From contig JAQVBN010000020.1 of assembly GCA_028690275.1 (NCBI GenBank), positions 1-7,920 on the forward strand: a stretch of 7,920 bases of DNA, read 5' to 3'. How positions within the stretch are numbered: the first letter of the stretch is position 1; the number at the start of each line of letters is the position of its first letter. Below the pieces are notes generated by a model. That model was not told where the DNA came from. It searched no databases and was given only the letters and a program-made list of their open reading frames with translations. Shown in pieces: positions 1-6,456 of this stretch. The stretch comes from Minisyncoccota bacterium (GTDB taxonomy: Bacteria > Patescibacteriota > Minisyncoccia > Minisyncoccales > Minisyncoccaceae). The position numbers and the translations under genes are program-made.

Positions 1-333
1 GTGGAACTCGTTAAAAATATTAGAGATTCTAATTTTGTAAATGGAAATGTTTCTTGGGTTGAAGGGCTTACAACCTGTTCTGATATTATTCTTGGATGTA
101 GGATGGATTACGATGAATCAGCACTAACAGTTAATACATTGTCTACTGTAAGAACTCCTTTATGGATTGATGCTAATGGTTTTTATAATTATACCGAATC
201 TGGAACACAAACTATTTTTTCAAGAAAAATCGTAGTTACAATTGTTAGTTCTGCTAAGATTAAAATTAGCGTAACGGTATATTACGGCGAAGAAGAGTTT
301 TTATTAGAACAGTATTTATATAATTGGAAGTAA
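1..333 (+). CDS. PilV-like minor prepilin, C-terminal part (5' truncated by window)
   Basis: Reading frame 1 is open from the first base to a TAA at 331-333, giving 110 visible residues. The opening residues (VELVKNIRDSNF, then NGNVSWVEGL) resemble the block just after the N-terminal helix in PilV-type minor prepilins of Patescibacteria, where a related GIELVRNIRD run is typical. The GTG at base 1 is therefore probably an internal valine codon, and the prepilin signal and transmembrane helix lie upstream of the window. The rest alternates beta-type segments (LWIDANGFYNY, then KIVVTIV and KISVTVYY) and ends in LEQYLYNWK, a typical end for these pseudopilins. Two cysteines, C26 and C33 of the visible part, could form a disulfide. 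The gene lies 1 nt before the next prepilin gene, which supports a shared pilus operon. The family call is by recognition; the exact role (tip or initiation complex of a type IV pilus) is inferred. Confidence 0.7.
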   Translation: MELVKNIRDSNFVNGNVSWVEGLTTCSDIILGCRMDYDESALTVNTLSTVRTPLWIDANGFYNYTESGTQTIFSRKIVVTIVSSAKIKISVTVYYGEEEFLLEQYLYNWK

Positions 334-334
334 T

Positions 335-901
335 ATGAACAATAGAGGATTTACATTAATTGAAGCAATCGTTTCTTTAGCTATATTTATAGTGATTGCT
401 TCTACATTGGCGGAAATTGTTATTGTTTCTATTCAGAATCAAATAAAAGTTAGTACGATGCAAAATATGTTTAATCAGGCAGTTTTTGCTTTGGATAAGG
501 TTGAAAAAGAATTAAGAATGGCTAAGAAAGATTCTTTAGGAACATGTATTGGAGCGGAAAAAAATTACTATGTTGAGGGAGAGGCTTCAATTACTTTTTT
601 ATACAACGATCAAGAAAATGAAAGTGGTCCTATATGTAAAAAGTTTGTTTTAGAAAATAATCAAATGGTGGAATATGTTTCTACAGATGGAACAATTGCT
701 AATTTATCAGTAACGGGAACTAATATTACTTCTTCAAGCATAAGTCTTGATTCTTTGAAATTTATTGTTCCCAATGATGTTCCAGGAGATTTATTGCAAC
801 CTAAAGTTACTATTGTGATGTCGCTTTCGAGTAGTGGTCTTGAAGATCAAGAGCCACTTCAATTTCAAACAACAATATCAGAAAGAAGATTAGACTTATA
901 A
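335..901 (+). CDS. Type IV pilus minor prepilin, PilW/GspJ-like
   Basis: This encodes 188 residues with a class III (type IV prepilin) signal. The short leader MNNRG is followed by the cleavage site G5/F6 and a hydrophobic helix (FTLIEAIVSLAIFIVIASTLAEIVIV), with the conserved glutamate at mature position +5 (E10). A PilD-type peptidase would cut after G5 and methylate F6. The segment after the helix (QAVFALDKVEKELRMAKKDS) fits the amphipathic extension seen in PilW/GspJ proteins, and the C-terminal part is beta-rich, ending in TTISERRLDL. Cysteines C71 and C101 could form a disulfide. The start is ATG 335, 1 nt after the upstream TAA, with a modest GGAAG at 326-330 as possible ribosome site. 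The product would be a minor pilin in the inner membrane before assembly. PilW versus GspJ cannot be separated from sequence alone; the neighbouring PilV-like and PilX-like genes favour a pilus over secretion. Confidence 0.85.
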   Translation: MNNRGFTLIEAIVSLAIFIVIASTLAEIVIVSIQNQIKVSTMQNMFNQAVFALDKVEKELRMAKKDSLGTCIGAEKNYYVEGEASITFLYNDQENESGPICKKFVLENNQMVEYVSTDGTIANLSVTGTNITSSSISLDSLKFIVPNDVPGDLLQPKVTIVMSLSSSGLEDQEPLQFQTTISERRLDL

Positions 902-905
902 TTTT

Positions 906-1253
906 ATGAAATATACAGAAAAACAAAAAGGATCCCTTTATCTTACAGTTGTACTTATTGGCATTGTTATCGCTATTGCTATTGGGGTTATTGGGGGTGT
1001 TGTTGCCGGATCAAATTTAGTTAAAGGTTTAGGAGATTCTGTGAGAGCTTTTCATATTGCTGATTCTGGGATAGATCAAGCTCTTTATGAATTAAGAATA
1101 AATAATAATACGGATGATATAAATTGTTCGAGTGATTTTAGTACTTATGGAGTTTCTACTTGTACGGTTGATATTATTGACGGGACTCCAAGAATAATTA
1201 AAGCTCTTGGTTCATATAATGGATCCCAAAGAAGAATAGAGTCAAGTTACTGA
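906..1253 (+). CDS. Small PilX-like pilus assembly protein
   Basis: This encodes 115 residues. The N-terminus (KQKGS, then LYLTVVLIGIVIAIAIGVIGGVVAGS) is a prepilin-like leader with a probable cut after G9 and a long hydrophobic helix. Mature position +5 is threonine (T14), not the glutamate of ordinary pilins; PilX-type proteins often depart from the classic motif. Directly after the helix comes RAFHIADSGIDQALYELR, matching the A-F-x-A-A-E-x-G-I-E block characteristic of PilX/GspK N-termini. The remaining region is short, so the globular part is small compared with typical PilX. Cysteines C74 and C86 bracket a loop and could pair. It follows the PilW-like gene by 4 nt, and its TGA stop sits 1 nt before the ligA ATG. 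No clear Shine-Dalgarno precedes ATG 906. The use of TGA here is evidence for the standard code. The family is fairly clear; its precise place in the pilus is inferred. Confidence 0.75.
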   Translation: MKYTEKQKGSLYLTVVLIGIVIAIAIGVIGGVVAGSNLVKGLGDSVRAFHIADSGIDQALYELRINNNTDDINCSSDFSTYGVSTCTVDIIDGTPRIIKALGSYNGSQRRIESSY

Positions 1254-1254
1254 T

Positions 1255-3291
1255 ATGAATAAAGAAGAGGCTAAAAAGAGAATAGAAAAATTAAGAGAGA
1301 CAATTAATCATTATCGATATCTATATCACGTTCAAGACGTATCAGACATATCAGACGAAGCTCTTGATTCTCTCAAAAAAGAACTTTTTGATTTAGAGGA
1401 AATTTATCCTGATTTAATAACCCCCGATTCTCCGACACAAAGAATCGGAGGGAAGCCTCTACCTAAATTTGAAAAATATATTCACGTAAAGAGAATGACT
1501 TCTTTTAACGATGCTTTTTCGGAGGAGGATATTAAAAATTGGCTTAATAGAAATTTAAAACTTTTAAACTCTGAAGAGAAAAAAGAAATTAGTTTTTATT
1601 TAGAACCTAAATTGGACGGTCTTGCCGTTGAATTAATCTACAAAAATGGACTACTTGTTTTAGGAGCAACACGAGGAGATGGTTTTGTGGGAGAAAATGT
1701 TACTCAAAATTTGAAAACAATCGAATCAATTCCTCTTCGTTTAAGAAGCCAAGAAGAAGTAGAAAAATTACTTGGTAGAAAAATTAACTATGAGGAAATT
1801 ATTGTTAGGGGAGAGGTTATTTTAACAAAAGAAGAATTTGAAAGAATTAACGAAGAAAGGAGGAATAATAACGAAGAGGTTTATGCTAATCCTAGAAATT
1901 TAGCGGCTGGTTCTATTAGACAACTTGATTCAAAAATTGCTAGTGAAAGAAAATTAGATGCAAATTTTTATTCTTTGGTTTCTGACTTGGGGCAAAAGAA
2001 TCATAACGAAGAGCATGAAATTTTAGATCTTCTAGGATTTAAAACTAATAATAAATACACAAAGTTGTGTCAAAATTTAGACGAAGTTTTTGATTATTAT
2101 CAGTTGATGAATAAAAAAAGAGAGTCTTTACCTTATGAGATAGATGGTGTGGTTATTGTTATTAACAAAAATCGAATATTTGAAAAATTAGGAATTGTTG
2201 GCAAAGCTCCTCGAGCAGCTATTGCTTACAAGTTTCCCCAAAGAGAGGCAACCACTATTCTTCTTGATGTTGAATATCAAACAGGAAGAACGGGGGTGGT
2301 CACTCCAGTTGGTATTTTGAAGCCAGTAGTGGTTGAGGGGGTAACTATCTCAAGAGCAACTCTTCATAACGAAGACGAAATCAAAAGGCTTGATTTAAAA
2401 ATAGGTGATACAATTATTATTGCTAGGGCTGGAGACGTGATTCCAAAAGTAATAAGGGTTCTTGGCGAGATGAGAAGTGGAAAAGAAAAAGAAATTATTT
2501 TTCCTAAAACTTGTGGGGCTTGTGGAAGTTTGCTTGTAAAAAAAGATGCTCTTTGGTTTTGTTTAGATAAAAATTGTTTTACAAGAATTAACAAAGAGAT
2601 CGAACATTTTGCTTCTAAAGGAGCTTTTAACATCGTAGGGCTAGGACCAAGTATTGTTAAATCTTTATTAGATAATAAGTTAATTGCTAACCCAGCTGAT
2701 TTATTTACTTTAAAAAAGGGAGATTTAGTTGAACTTCCTTTATTTAAAGAGAAAGCCTCCGACAATTTAATCGAAGCGATTTATAAGAGTCGGAAAATAA
2801 GTCTTTCTCGTTTTATTTACTCTCTTTCTATTAAAAATGTAGGAAGCGAGACGGCTCTTGTGCTTGCAGAAAAATTTCGTTCGTTGGAATCTTTGATAAA
2901 AGCTAGTCGTGAAGAGCTAGATGAAATTAGTGATATTGGAGAAGTTGTTTCTGATTCTATTTTTTCTTACTTTAATGACAAGAACAATCTTGAATTGATA
3001 AATAAAATTATTTCTAATGGAGTGGAAATAATTTACGAAGAAAGAGATGATAAATTAAAAGGGGTAAGGTTTGTTTTGACGGGAACGCTTTTGGGAATTT
3101 CAAGAGACAGGGCGAAGGAGGAAATTATTAAGCTAGGTGGAGATGTTTCTTCTAGTATATCTTCAAACACAAACTATTTAATTGCTGGAGAAAATCCTGG
3201 CTCTAAATACGATAAAGCAAAAAAGTTGGGAGTTAAAATTATTAACGAAGAAGAATTCTATGAACTTATTCAATTACCTCAAAAAAATTGA
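1255..3291 (+). CDS. ligA: NAD-dependent DNA ligase LigA
   Basis: LigA seals 5'-phosphate/3'-hydroxyl nicks using NAD+, in replication (Okazaki fragments) and repair. At 678 residues it has the usual bacterial length and full domain order. Domain Ia (about 1-60) contains HYRYLYHVQDVSDISDEALDSL; leucine 37 takes the place of the common tyrosine of the SDAEYD motif, a version I associate with Parcubacteria. The adenylation domain carries the catalytic lysine K119 in EPKLDG, then ATRGDG (138-143), VRGEV (184-188), EIDGVVI (295-301) and AYKFP (324-328). An OB fold follows, including RATLHN (367-372). The Cys4 zinc site is C420, C423, C436 and C441. Helix-hairpin-helix repeats span about 450-590, and a complete BRCT domain about 601-678 begins KGVRFVLTGTL. 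The gene starts 1 nt after the PilX-like stop and its end overlaps the rodA start by 32 nt, so it is likely co-transcribed with both. No strong Shine-Dalgarno is visible. All key residues appear intact. Confidence 0.97.
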   Translation: MNKEEAKKRIEKLRETINHYRYLYHVQDVSDISDEALDSLKKELFDLEEIYPDLITPDSPTQRIGGKPLPKFEKYIHVKRMTSFNDAFSEEDIKNWLNRNLKLLNSEEKKEISFYLEPKLDGLAVELIYKNGLLVLGATRGDGFVGENVTQNLKTIESIPLRLRSQEEVEKLLGRKINYEEIIVRGEVILTKEEFERINEERRNNNEEVYANPRNLAAGSIRQLDSKIASERKLDANFYSLVSDLGQKNHNEEHEILDLLGFKTNNKYTKLCQNLDEVFDYYQLMNKKRESLPYEIDGVVIVINKNRIFEKLGIVGKAPRAAIAYKFPQREATTILLDVEYQTGRTGVVTPVGILKPVVVEGVTISRATLHNEDEIKRLDLKIGDTIIIARAGDVIPKVIRVLGEMRSGKEKEIIFPKTCGACGSLLVKKDALWFCLDKNCFTRINKEIEHFASKGAFNIVGLGPSIVKSLLDNKLIANPADLFTLKKGDLVELPLFKEKASDNLIEAIYKSRKISLSRFIYSLSIKNVGSETALVLAEKFRSLESLIKASREELDEISDIGEVVSDSIFSYFNDKNNLELINKIISNGVEIIYEERDDKLKGVRFVLTGTLLGISRDRAKEEIIKLGGDVSSSISSNTNYLIAGENPGSKYDKAKKLGVKIINEEEFYELIQLPQKN

Positions 3292-4351
3292 TTGGATTAT
3301 TGTTTTTGCGATTTTGGGATTAGCCACTTTTGGTATTATTTCTATTCACTCTTCGTCTTTGATTAGTCAAAACTTTACTGATTTTTACAAGCAAATTGGA
3401 TTTTTGGGACTTTCTTTAATAGTTATGATTTTTGTTTCTTTTATTGATTACCGAAAAATAAGAGAAAATACTTTTTTAATAGTTTTACTTTATTTAGTTT
3501 CGGTATTTCTTTTAGTGGGGGTACTTTTTGTTCCAGCAATAAGAGACACGGCTACTTGGTATAAGATAGGGCCTTTTAGTTTTGATCCGATTGAACCAAT
3601 GAAGATTGCTTTAATTTTAATTTTAGCTAAGTTTTTTTCGAAACGTCATCGAGAAATATATAATTTAAAGAATGTAATTATTTCTTTGATATATATTGTT
3701 ATTCCTTGTGTTTTAGTTTTCTTACAACCAAACTTTGGACCAATTGTTATTTTCTTATGTATTTGGTTTGGGGTTTTACTTGTTTCGGGGATAAGGAAAA
3801 AACACCTAGCTATTCTTTTTATGACCTTTGGAATTTTGTTTGCTTTTAGTTTTGCTTTTATTATGGAAGATTATCAAAAGGATAGAATTATTAATTTTAT
3901 TTCTTCTGAGAACGATGAACTTGGAGATGATTGGAACAAGAATCAATCTCAAATTGCTATTGGTTCGGGTGGATTCTTAGGAAAGGGGATAGGTAATGGC
4001 TCTCAGGCTCAGTATGGTTTCTTACCAGAACCTAAAACAGACTTTATTTTTGCAGCTATCGGAGAGGAAACAGGTTTTGTGGGACTATCAATTATTTCTT
4101 TGTTATATATTCTTTTCTTTTATAGAGTTCTTAAAGTTAGTATCAATTCAAGATCTAATTTTGCGAGATTGTTTTTAGCTGGTTGGTCTATTTCTATTTT
4201 TGCTCAAATGCTTATCAATATGTCGATGAATTTAGGATTATTGCCAGTAGTAGGATTACCACTTCCTTTTGTCAGTTATGGTGGATCCAATCTCCTTTTT
4301 AATTTTATTTGTTTGGGTGTGATGCAGAACATTAAAATAGTTGAAACATAA
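3260..4351 (+). CDS. rodA: RodA/FtsW-family peptidoglycan glycosyltransferase (RodA-like)
   Basis: This SEDS integral membrane protein polymerises lipid II into glycan strands, normally together with a class B penicillin-binding protein. I chose ATG 3260 (363 residues). It overlaps the ligA end by 32 nt, follows a GAAGAAG at 3247-3253, and gives the usual short cytoplasmic start before the first membrane helix (MNLFNYLKKIDWIIVFAILG). About ten hydrophobic helices are visible. Family motifs are GPFSFDPIEPMKIA (E112 and K115, the conserved Glu/Lys pair), LQPNFG (156-160), NKNQSQIAIGSGGFLGKG, GFLPEPKTDFIF with the catalytic aspartate D261, GEETGFVG, and GLPLPFVSYGGSNLL near the C-terminus. The wording (IAIGSGG, the G-S-Q-A-Q run, SYGGSNLL) favours RodA over FtsW, though the two are hard to separate. 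An oddity is asparagine N158 where QPD(L/F)G is usual. Its place after ligA and before rpoB gives no extra clue to cell elongation versus division. Confidence 0.9.
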   Translation: MNLFNYLKKIDWIIVFAILGLATFGIISIHSSSLISQNFTDFYKQIGFLGLSLIVMIFVSFIDYRKIRENTFLIVLLYLVSVFLLVGVLFVPAIRDTATWYKIGPFSFDPIEPMKIALILILAKFFSKRHREIYNLKNVIISLIYIVIPCVLVFLQPNFGPIVIFLCIWFGVLLVSGIRKKHLAILFMTFGILFAFSFAFIMEDYQKDRIINFISSENDELGDDWNKNQSQIAIGSGGFLGKGIGNGSQAQYGFLPEPKTDFIFAAIGEETGFVGLSIISLLYILFFYRVLKVSINSRSNFARLFLAGWSISIFAQMLINMSMNLGLLPVVGLPLPFVSYGGSNLLFNFICLGVMQNIKIVET

Positions 4352-4361
4352 TCTATCACTC

Positions 4362-4390
4362 TTTACAATTATTTTTATAGATGGTATTAT
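4362..4390 (+). promoter_or_regulatory. Strong sigma70-type promoter (P1) for rpoB-rpoC
   Basis: TTTACA at 4362-4367 (5 of 6 to consensus) is followed after exactly 17 nt by TATTAT at 4385-4390 (5 of 6). The bases TGG at 4382-4384 supply an extended -10 TG. Transcription would begin near 4397, giving a leader of about 170 nt before rpoB. It starts 10 nt after the rodA stop codon, in the only sizeable gap of the window. Assigned by motif only; AT-rich DNA produces chance matches, but spacing, hexamers and the extended -10 all agree. Confidence 0.6.
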
Positions 4391-4410
4391 TTAACGAAGT
4401 ATTAGGAAGC

Positions 4411-4438
4411 GAGTGGAAAACTTGACAGTTTTCTATTT
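4411..4438 (+). repeat. Inverted repeat / hairpin in the rpoB leader
   Basis: GAAAAC (4416-4421) and GTTTTC (4428-4433) are perfect inverted copies around the six bases TTGACA. The stem extends outward to 4411 and 4438 through further A-U and three G-U pairs, for 11 pairs in RNA. It could be a weak hairpin in transcripts from P1 or readthrough from rodA, or a protein-binding palindrome over the P2 -35 box. The sequence after it (CTTGTT) is not a proper T tract, so it is not a convincing terminator. Confidence 0.4.
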
Positions 4439-4456
4439 TCTTGTTACGGTTATACT
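4422..4456 (+). promoter_or_regulatory. Possible second promoter (P2) upstream of rpoB
   Basis: A perfect TTGACA occurs at 4422-4427. At the ideal 17-nt spacing lies TACGGT (4445-4450, 3 of 6), preceded by TGT (4442-4444), an extended -10. A better hexamer, TATACT at 4451-4456, is 23 nt away, too far for the same -35. TTGTTA (4441-4446) with TATAAA (4465-4470) at 18 nt is another option. The TTGACA is also the loop of an inverted repeat, so its resemblance to a -35 box may be accidental. Confidence 0.35.
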
Positions 4457-4528
4457 ATTGCAATTATAAAGTTAATAAAAAGCCCACCTTGATTTTTATA
4501 AATTTGTTACTAAATTAATTTAAATAAC

Positions 4529-4557
4529 CACTTTTTTAAATAAAAGGGTGCTTTTTT
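4529..4557 (+). terminator. Terminator-like hairpin with T tract just before rpoB
   Basis: CACTTTTTT (4529-4537) can pair with AAAAGGGTG (4542-4550) through nine pairs, two of them G-U, around a four-base AAAT loop (4538-4541). It is followed by C and six Ts (4552-4557), then GTTT. This is the form of an intrinsic terminator on the + strand. It lies downstream of both promoter candidates and ends 12 nt before the rpoB ATG, so it would either end readthrough from rodA or act as an attenuator in the rpoB leader. The stem is A-U rich and has G-U pairs, so efficiency may be partial. Confidence 0.5.
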
Positions 4558-4569
4558 GTTTAATAGATT

Positions 4570-6348
4570 ATGAAAATTAAAAATTTTTCCAAGTCTCTTG
4601 TTAGAAGGGAGGTTCCAAATTTGATCTTCATGCAAAACGCCGGTGGAGAGCAATTTTGGGAAAGAGAGTTGAGAGCACTTTTTAACGAAGTCTCTCCGAT
4701 AAAAGATTATACTCAAAAGGAATACGAATTATTCTTTTTAGACTATAGTTTAGGAAAACCTAATTATGAATCTGGTTTTGACGCAAAAGAAAATAATGAT
4801 TCATACGTTGCTCCCTTAAGAGTAAAAGTACAGTTAAATAATTTAAAGACAAAACAAACCACAACCCAAGAAGTTTTCTTTGGTAATTTTCCTGTTTTGA
4901 CAAGCAATGGAACGTTTATTCTAAATGGAGTTGAAAGAGTGGTAATTTCGCAGCTAATCAGATCTCCGGGAGTCTTTTTTCCATTAAGTCTTGTTAATGG
5001 GGAAAAGTTTTTTGGAGCCAAGATTATTCCTAATAGAGGGGTTTGGCTTGAATTCGAAATAGAATCTTCTGGCGTAATGTCGGTAAAGATAGATAGAAAA
5101 AGAAAAGTTCCAGCGACAATGCTTTTAAAAGCGCTTGGTGGATACAATGATGACGATATTAGAAATCTTTTCTTAGGAGCAGATAACGGAGAGCAAAAGT
5201 TTATTGACAATACTCTTGCTAAGGATATTACTAAAAGCCAAGGTGATGCTTTGATAGAAATCTATAGAAGGCTTAGATCAGAGGAAATGATCAATGCAGA
5301 TTCTGCAAAAGAGTTTATTTTTAACATGTTCTTTAATTTTGATAGATATGATTTTTCTTCTGTAGGAAGATGGAAAGTTTGGTCTAGATTAAAAGATCTT
5401 AAGCCTAAGAAGGAAAGAGAAATTACAAAAGAAGATAGAATTTTAAACATTGAAGATGTTATTTCTGTAATGAAAGAGGTTATTAGATTACAAAATGATC
5501 CTCATGCATTACCAGATCAAATCGATCACTTAGGAAATAGAAGGGTAAGAAATATGGCCGAGCTTTTAGCCAATAAATTAAGAATTGGAATGGCTAGAAC
5601 AGCAAGAATTGCAAAAGACAGAATGTCTACTATAGATTCTCCAGACATTACTCCATCTCAAGTAGTTAATCCAAGACCTTTTGTGGCTCAGGTAACTCAA
5701 TTCTTTACTGCTTCACAGTTTTCTCAGTTCATGGACAACATTAATCCATTATCAGAATTAGAACACAAGAGAAGATTGACTGCTACTGGTCCTGGGGGAT
5801 TAACAAGAGGTAGGGCTGGATTCGATGTAAGAGATGTACAACCTTCTCATTACGGTAGAATTTGTCCAATTCAAACTCCAGAAGGTCCTAATGTGGGATT
5901 GGTTACTCACTTAGCAATGCATGCCGAACTTGATGCTTATGGATTTATCGAAACACCATATTACAAAGTGGTAGATGGAAAGGTGACAAATGAAATTGTT
6001 CACATGAATGCTAACGAGGAAGAAAGGTATAATATTGCACCAGCGAACATTCCTATGGATGACAAGGGTAATATTTTAAATGCAAGAGTTCAGGCAAGAA
6101 TTAAAGGAGAGCCAGGAGAAATAGAAAAAGAAAAGATTGATTTTATGGACGTTGCTCCAGAACAATTTATTTCTTGTGCAACTTCCCTTATTCCTTTCTT
6201 GCAAAATGATGATGCGAACAGAGCTCAAATGGGTTCTAATATGCAGAGACAAGCAGTGCCTTTATTAAATCCAGAAGCTCCGCTTGTTGGTACAGGAATG
6301 GAAAAATATGTTGCTAGAGATTCTTCTCAGGTTATCTTAGCAGAGTAA
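4570..6348 (+). CDS. rpoB: RNA polymerase beta subunit RpoB, N-terminal part up to an in-frame TAA
   Basis: These 592 codons are the first part of rpoB, which continues in the same frame to 7740. The beta subunit forms one pincer of RNA polymerase and part of the active centre. Visible RpoB blocks include VPNLIFMQNAGGEQF near the start, SPIKDYT (42-48), NGTFILNGVERVVISQLIRSPGVFF (113-137), the rifampicin region ASQFSQFMDNINPLSELEHKRRLTATGPGG (381-410), HYGRICPIQTPEGPNVGL (427-444) and DDANRAQMGSNMQRQAVP (547-564). It lacks the large lineage insertions of the E. coli protein. ATG 4570 is chosen because in-frame stops lie directly upstream and the encoded MKIKNFSKSLVRREVPNL matches the usual family N-terminus; there is no good Shine-Dalgarno. 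The residue matching E. coli Ser531 is threonine (T404). The open frame stops at TAA 6346-6348 in the middle of a conserved stretch, which would abolish the catalytic half if real. Expression probably comes from the promoters at 4362-4456. Confidence 0.97.
   Translation: MKIKNFSKSLVRREVPNLIFMQNAGGEQFWERELRALFNEVSPIKDYTQKEYELFFLDYSLGKPNYESGFDAKENNDSYVAPLRVKVQLNNLKTKQTTTQEVFFGNFPVLTSNGTFILNGVERVVISQLIRSPGVFFPLSLVNGEKFFGAKIIPNRGVWLEFEIESSGVMSVKIDRKRKVPATMLLKALGGYNDDDIRNLFLGADNGEQKFIDNTLAKDITKSQGDALIEIYRRLRSEEMINADSAKEFIFNMFFNFDRYDFSSVGRWKVWSRLKDLKPKKEREITKEDRILNIEDVISVMKEVIRLQNDPHALPDQIDHLGNRRVRNMAELLANKLRIGMARTARIAKDRMSTIDSPDITPSQVVNPRPFVAQVTQFFTASQFSQFMDNINPLSELEHKRRLTATGPGGLTRGRAGFDVRDVQPSHYGRICPIQTPEGPNVGLVTHLAMHAELDAYGFIETPYYKVVDGKVTNEIVHMNANEEERYNIAPANIPMDDKGNILNARVQARIKGEPGEIEKEKIDFMDVAPEQFISCATSLIPFLQNDDANRAQMGSNMQRQAVPLLNPEAPLVGTGMEKYVARDSSQVILAE
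6346..6348 (+). other. Premature in-frame TAA inside rpoB (whole gene 4570-7740)
   Basis: The frame reads ...[28 protein letters not shown]..., continuing RpoB without loss or gain of bases. The family has a charged residue (often Glu, Lys or Arg) at this position, so GAA or AAA to TAA by one substitution explains it. Full-length RpoB would be 1056 residues with the stop as residue 593. TAA ends other genes here, so it is not a reassigned sense codon. See the findings for the alternatives. Confidence 0.9.
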
Positions 6349-6456
6349 GCAGGAGAGGTAACTTATGCTGATTCAAGAGAGGTTAAAGTTAAAGGAACTA
6401 AAGGAATTAAGACATACACTCTTAGAACTTTTGATAAATCAAACCAATACACTTGC

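Noticed and set aside
1251..1253. Alternative genetic code with UGA as glycine
   Set aside because: TGA ends the PilX-like gene and ligA at the expected ends, so the standard bacterial code applies.
2364..2765. 133-residue open frame on the minus strand
   Set aside because: It lies entirely inside the zinc-finger and helix-hairpin-helix part of ligA, resembles no family I know, and is explained by AT-rich codon use. The minus-strand frames at 4510-4716, 4764-5210 and 5262-5450 are rejected for the same reason.
3182..3259. Longer rodA starting at ATG 3182
   Set aside because: The extra 26 residues are charged, do not resemble a SEDS N-terminus, and lie wholly within the ligA BRCT coding sequence. 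ATG 3260 gives the normal start next to the first membrane helix.
4352..4397. Terminator immediately after rodA
   Set aside because: An imperfect stem between 4350-4359 and 4379-4390 can be drawn, but it has a bulge, a loop of about 20 nt and no T tract. The same bases make a good promoter.
4605..4623. rpoB start at TTG 4621 behind a strong AAGGGAGG site
   Set aside because: Spacing is good (8 nt), but residues 1-17 encoded upstream, including the V-P-N-L run, match the usual RpoB N-terminus, so the purine run is probably coding sequence only.
6346..6348. UAA reassigned as a sense codon throughout the genome
   Set aside because: TAA also ends the PilV-like, PilW-like, rodA and rpoB genes at the positions expected for family length, so a general reassignment is not supported. 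No other in-frame TAA interrupts a conserved gene here.
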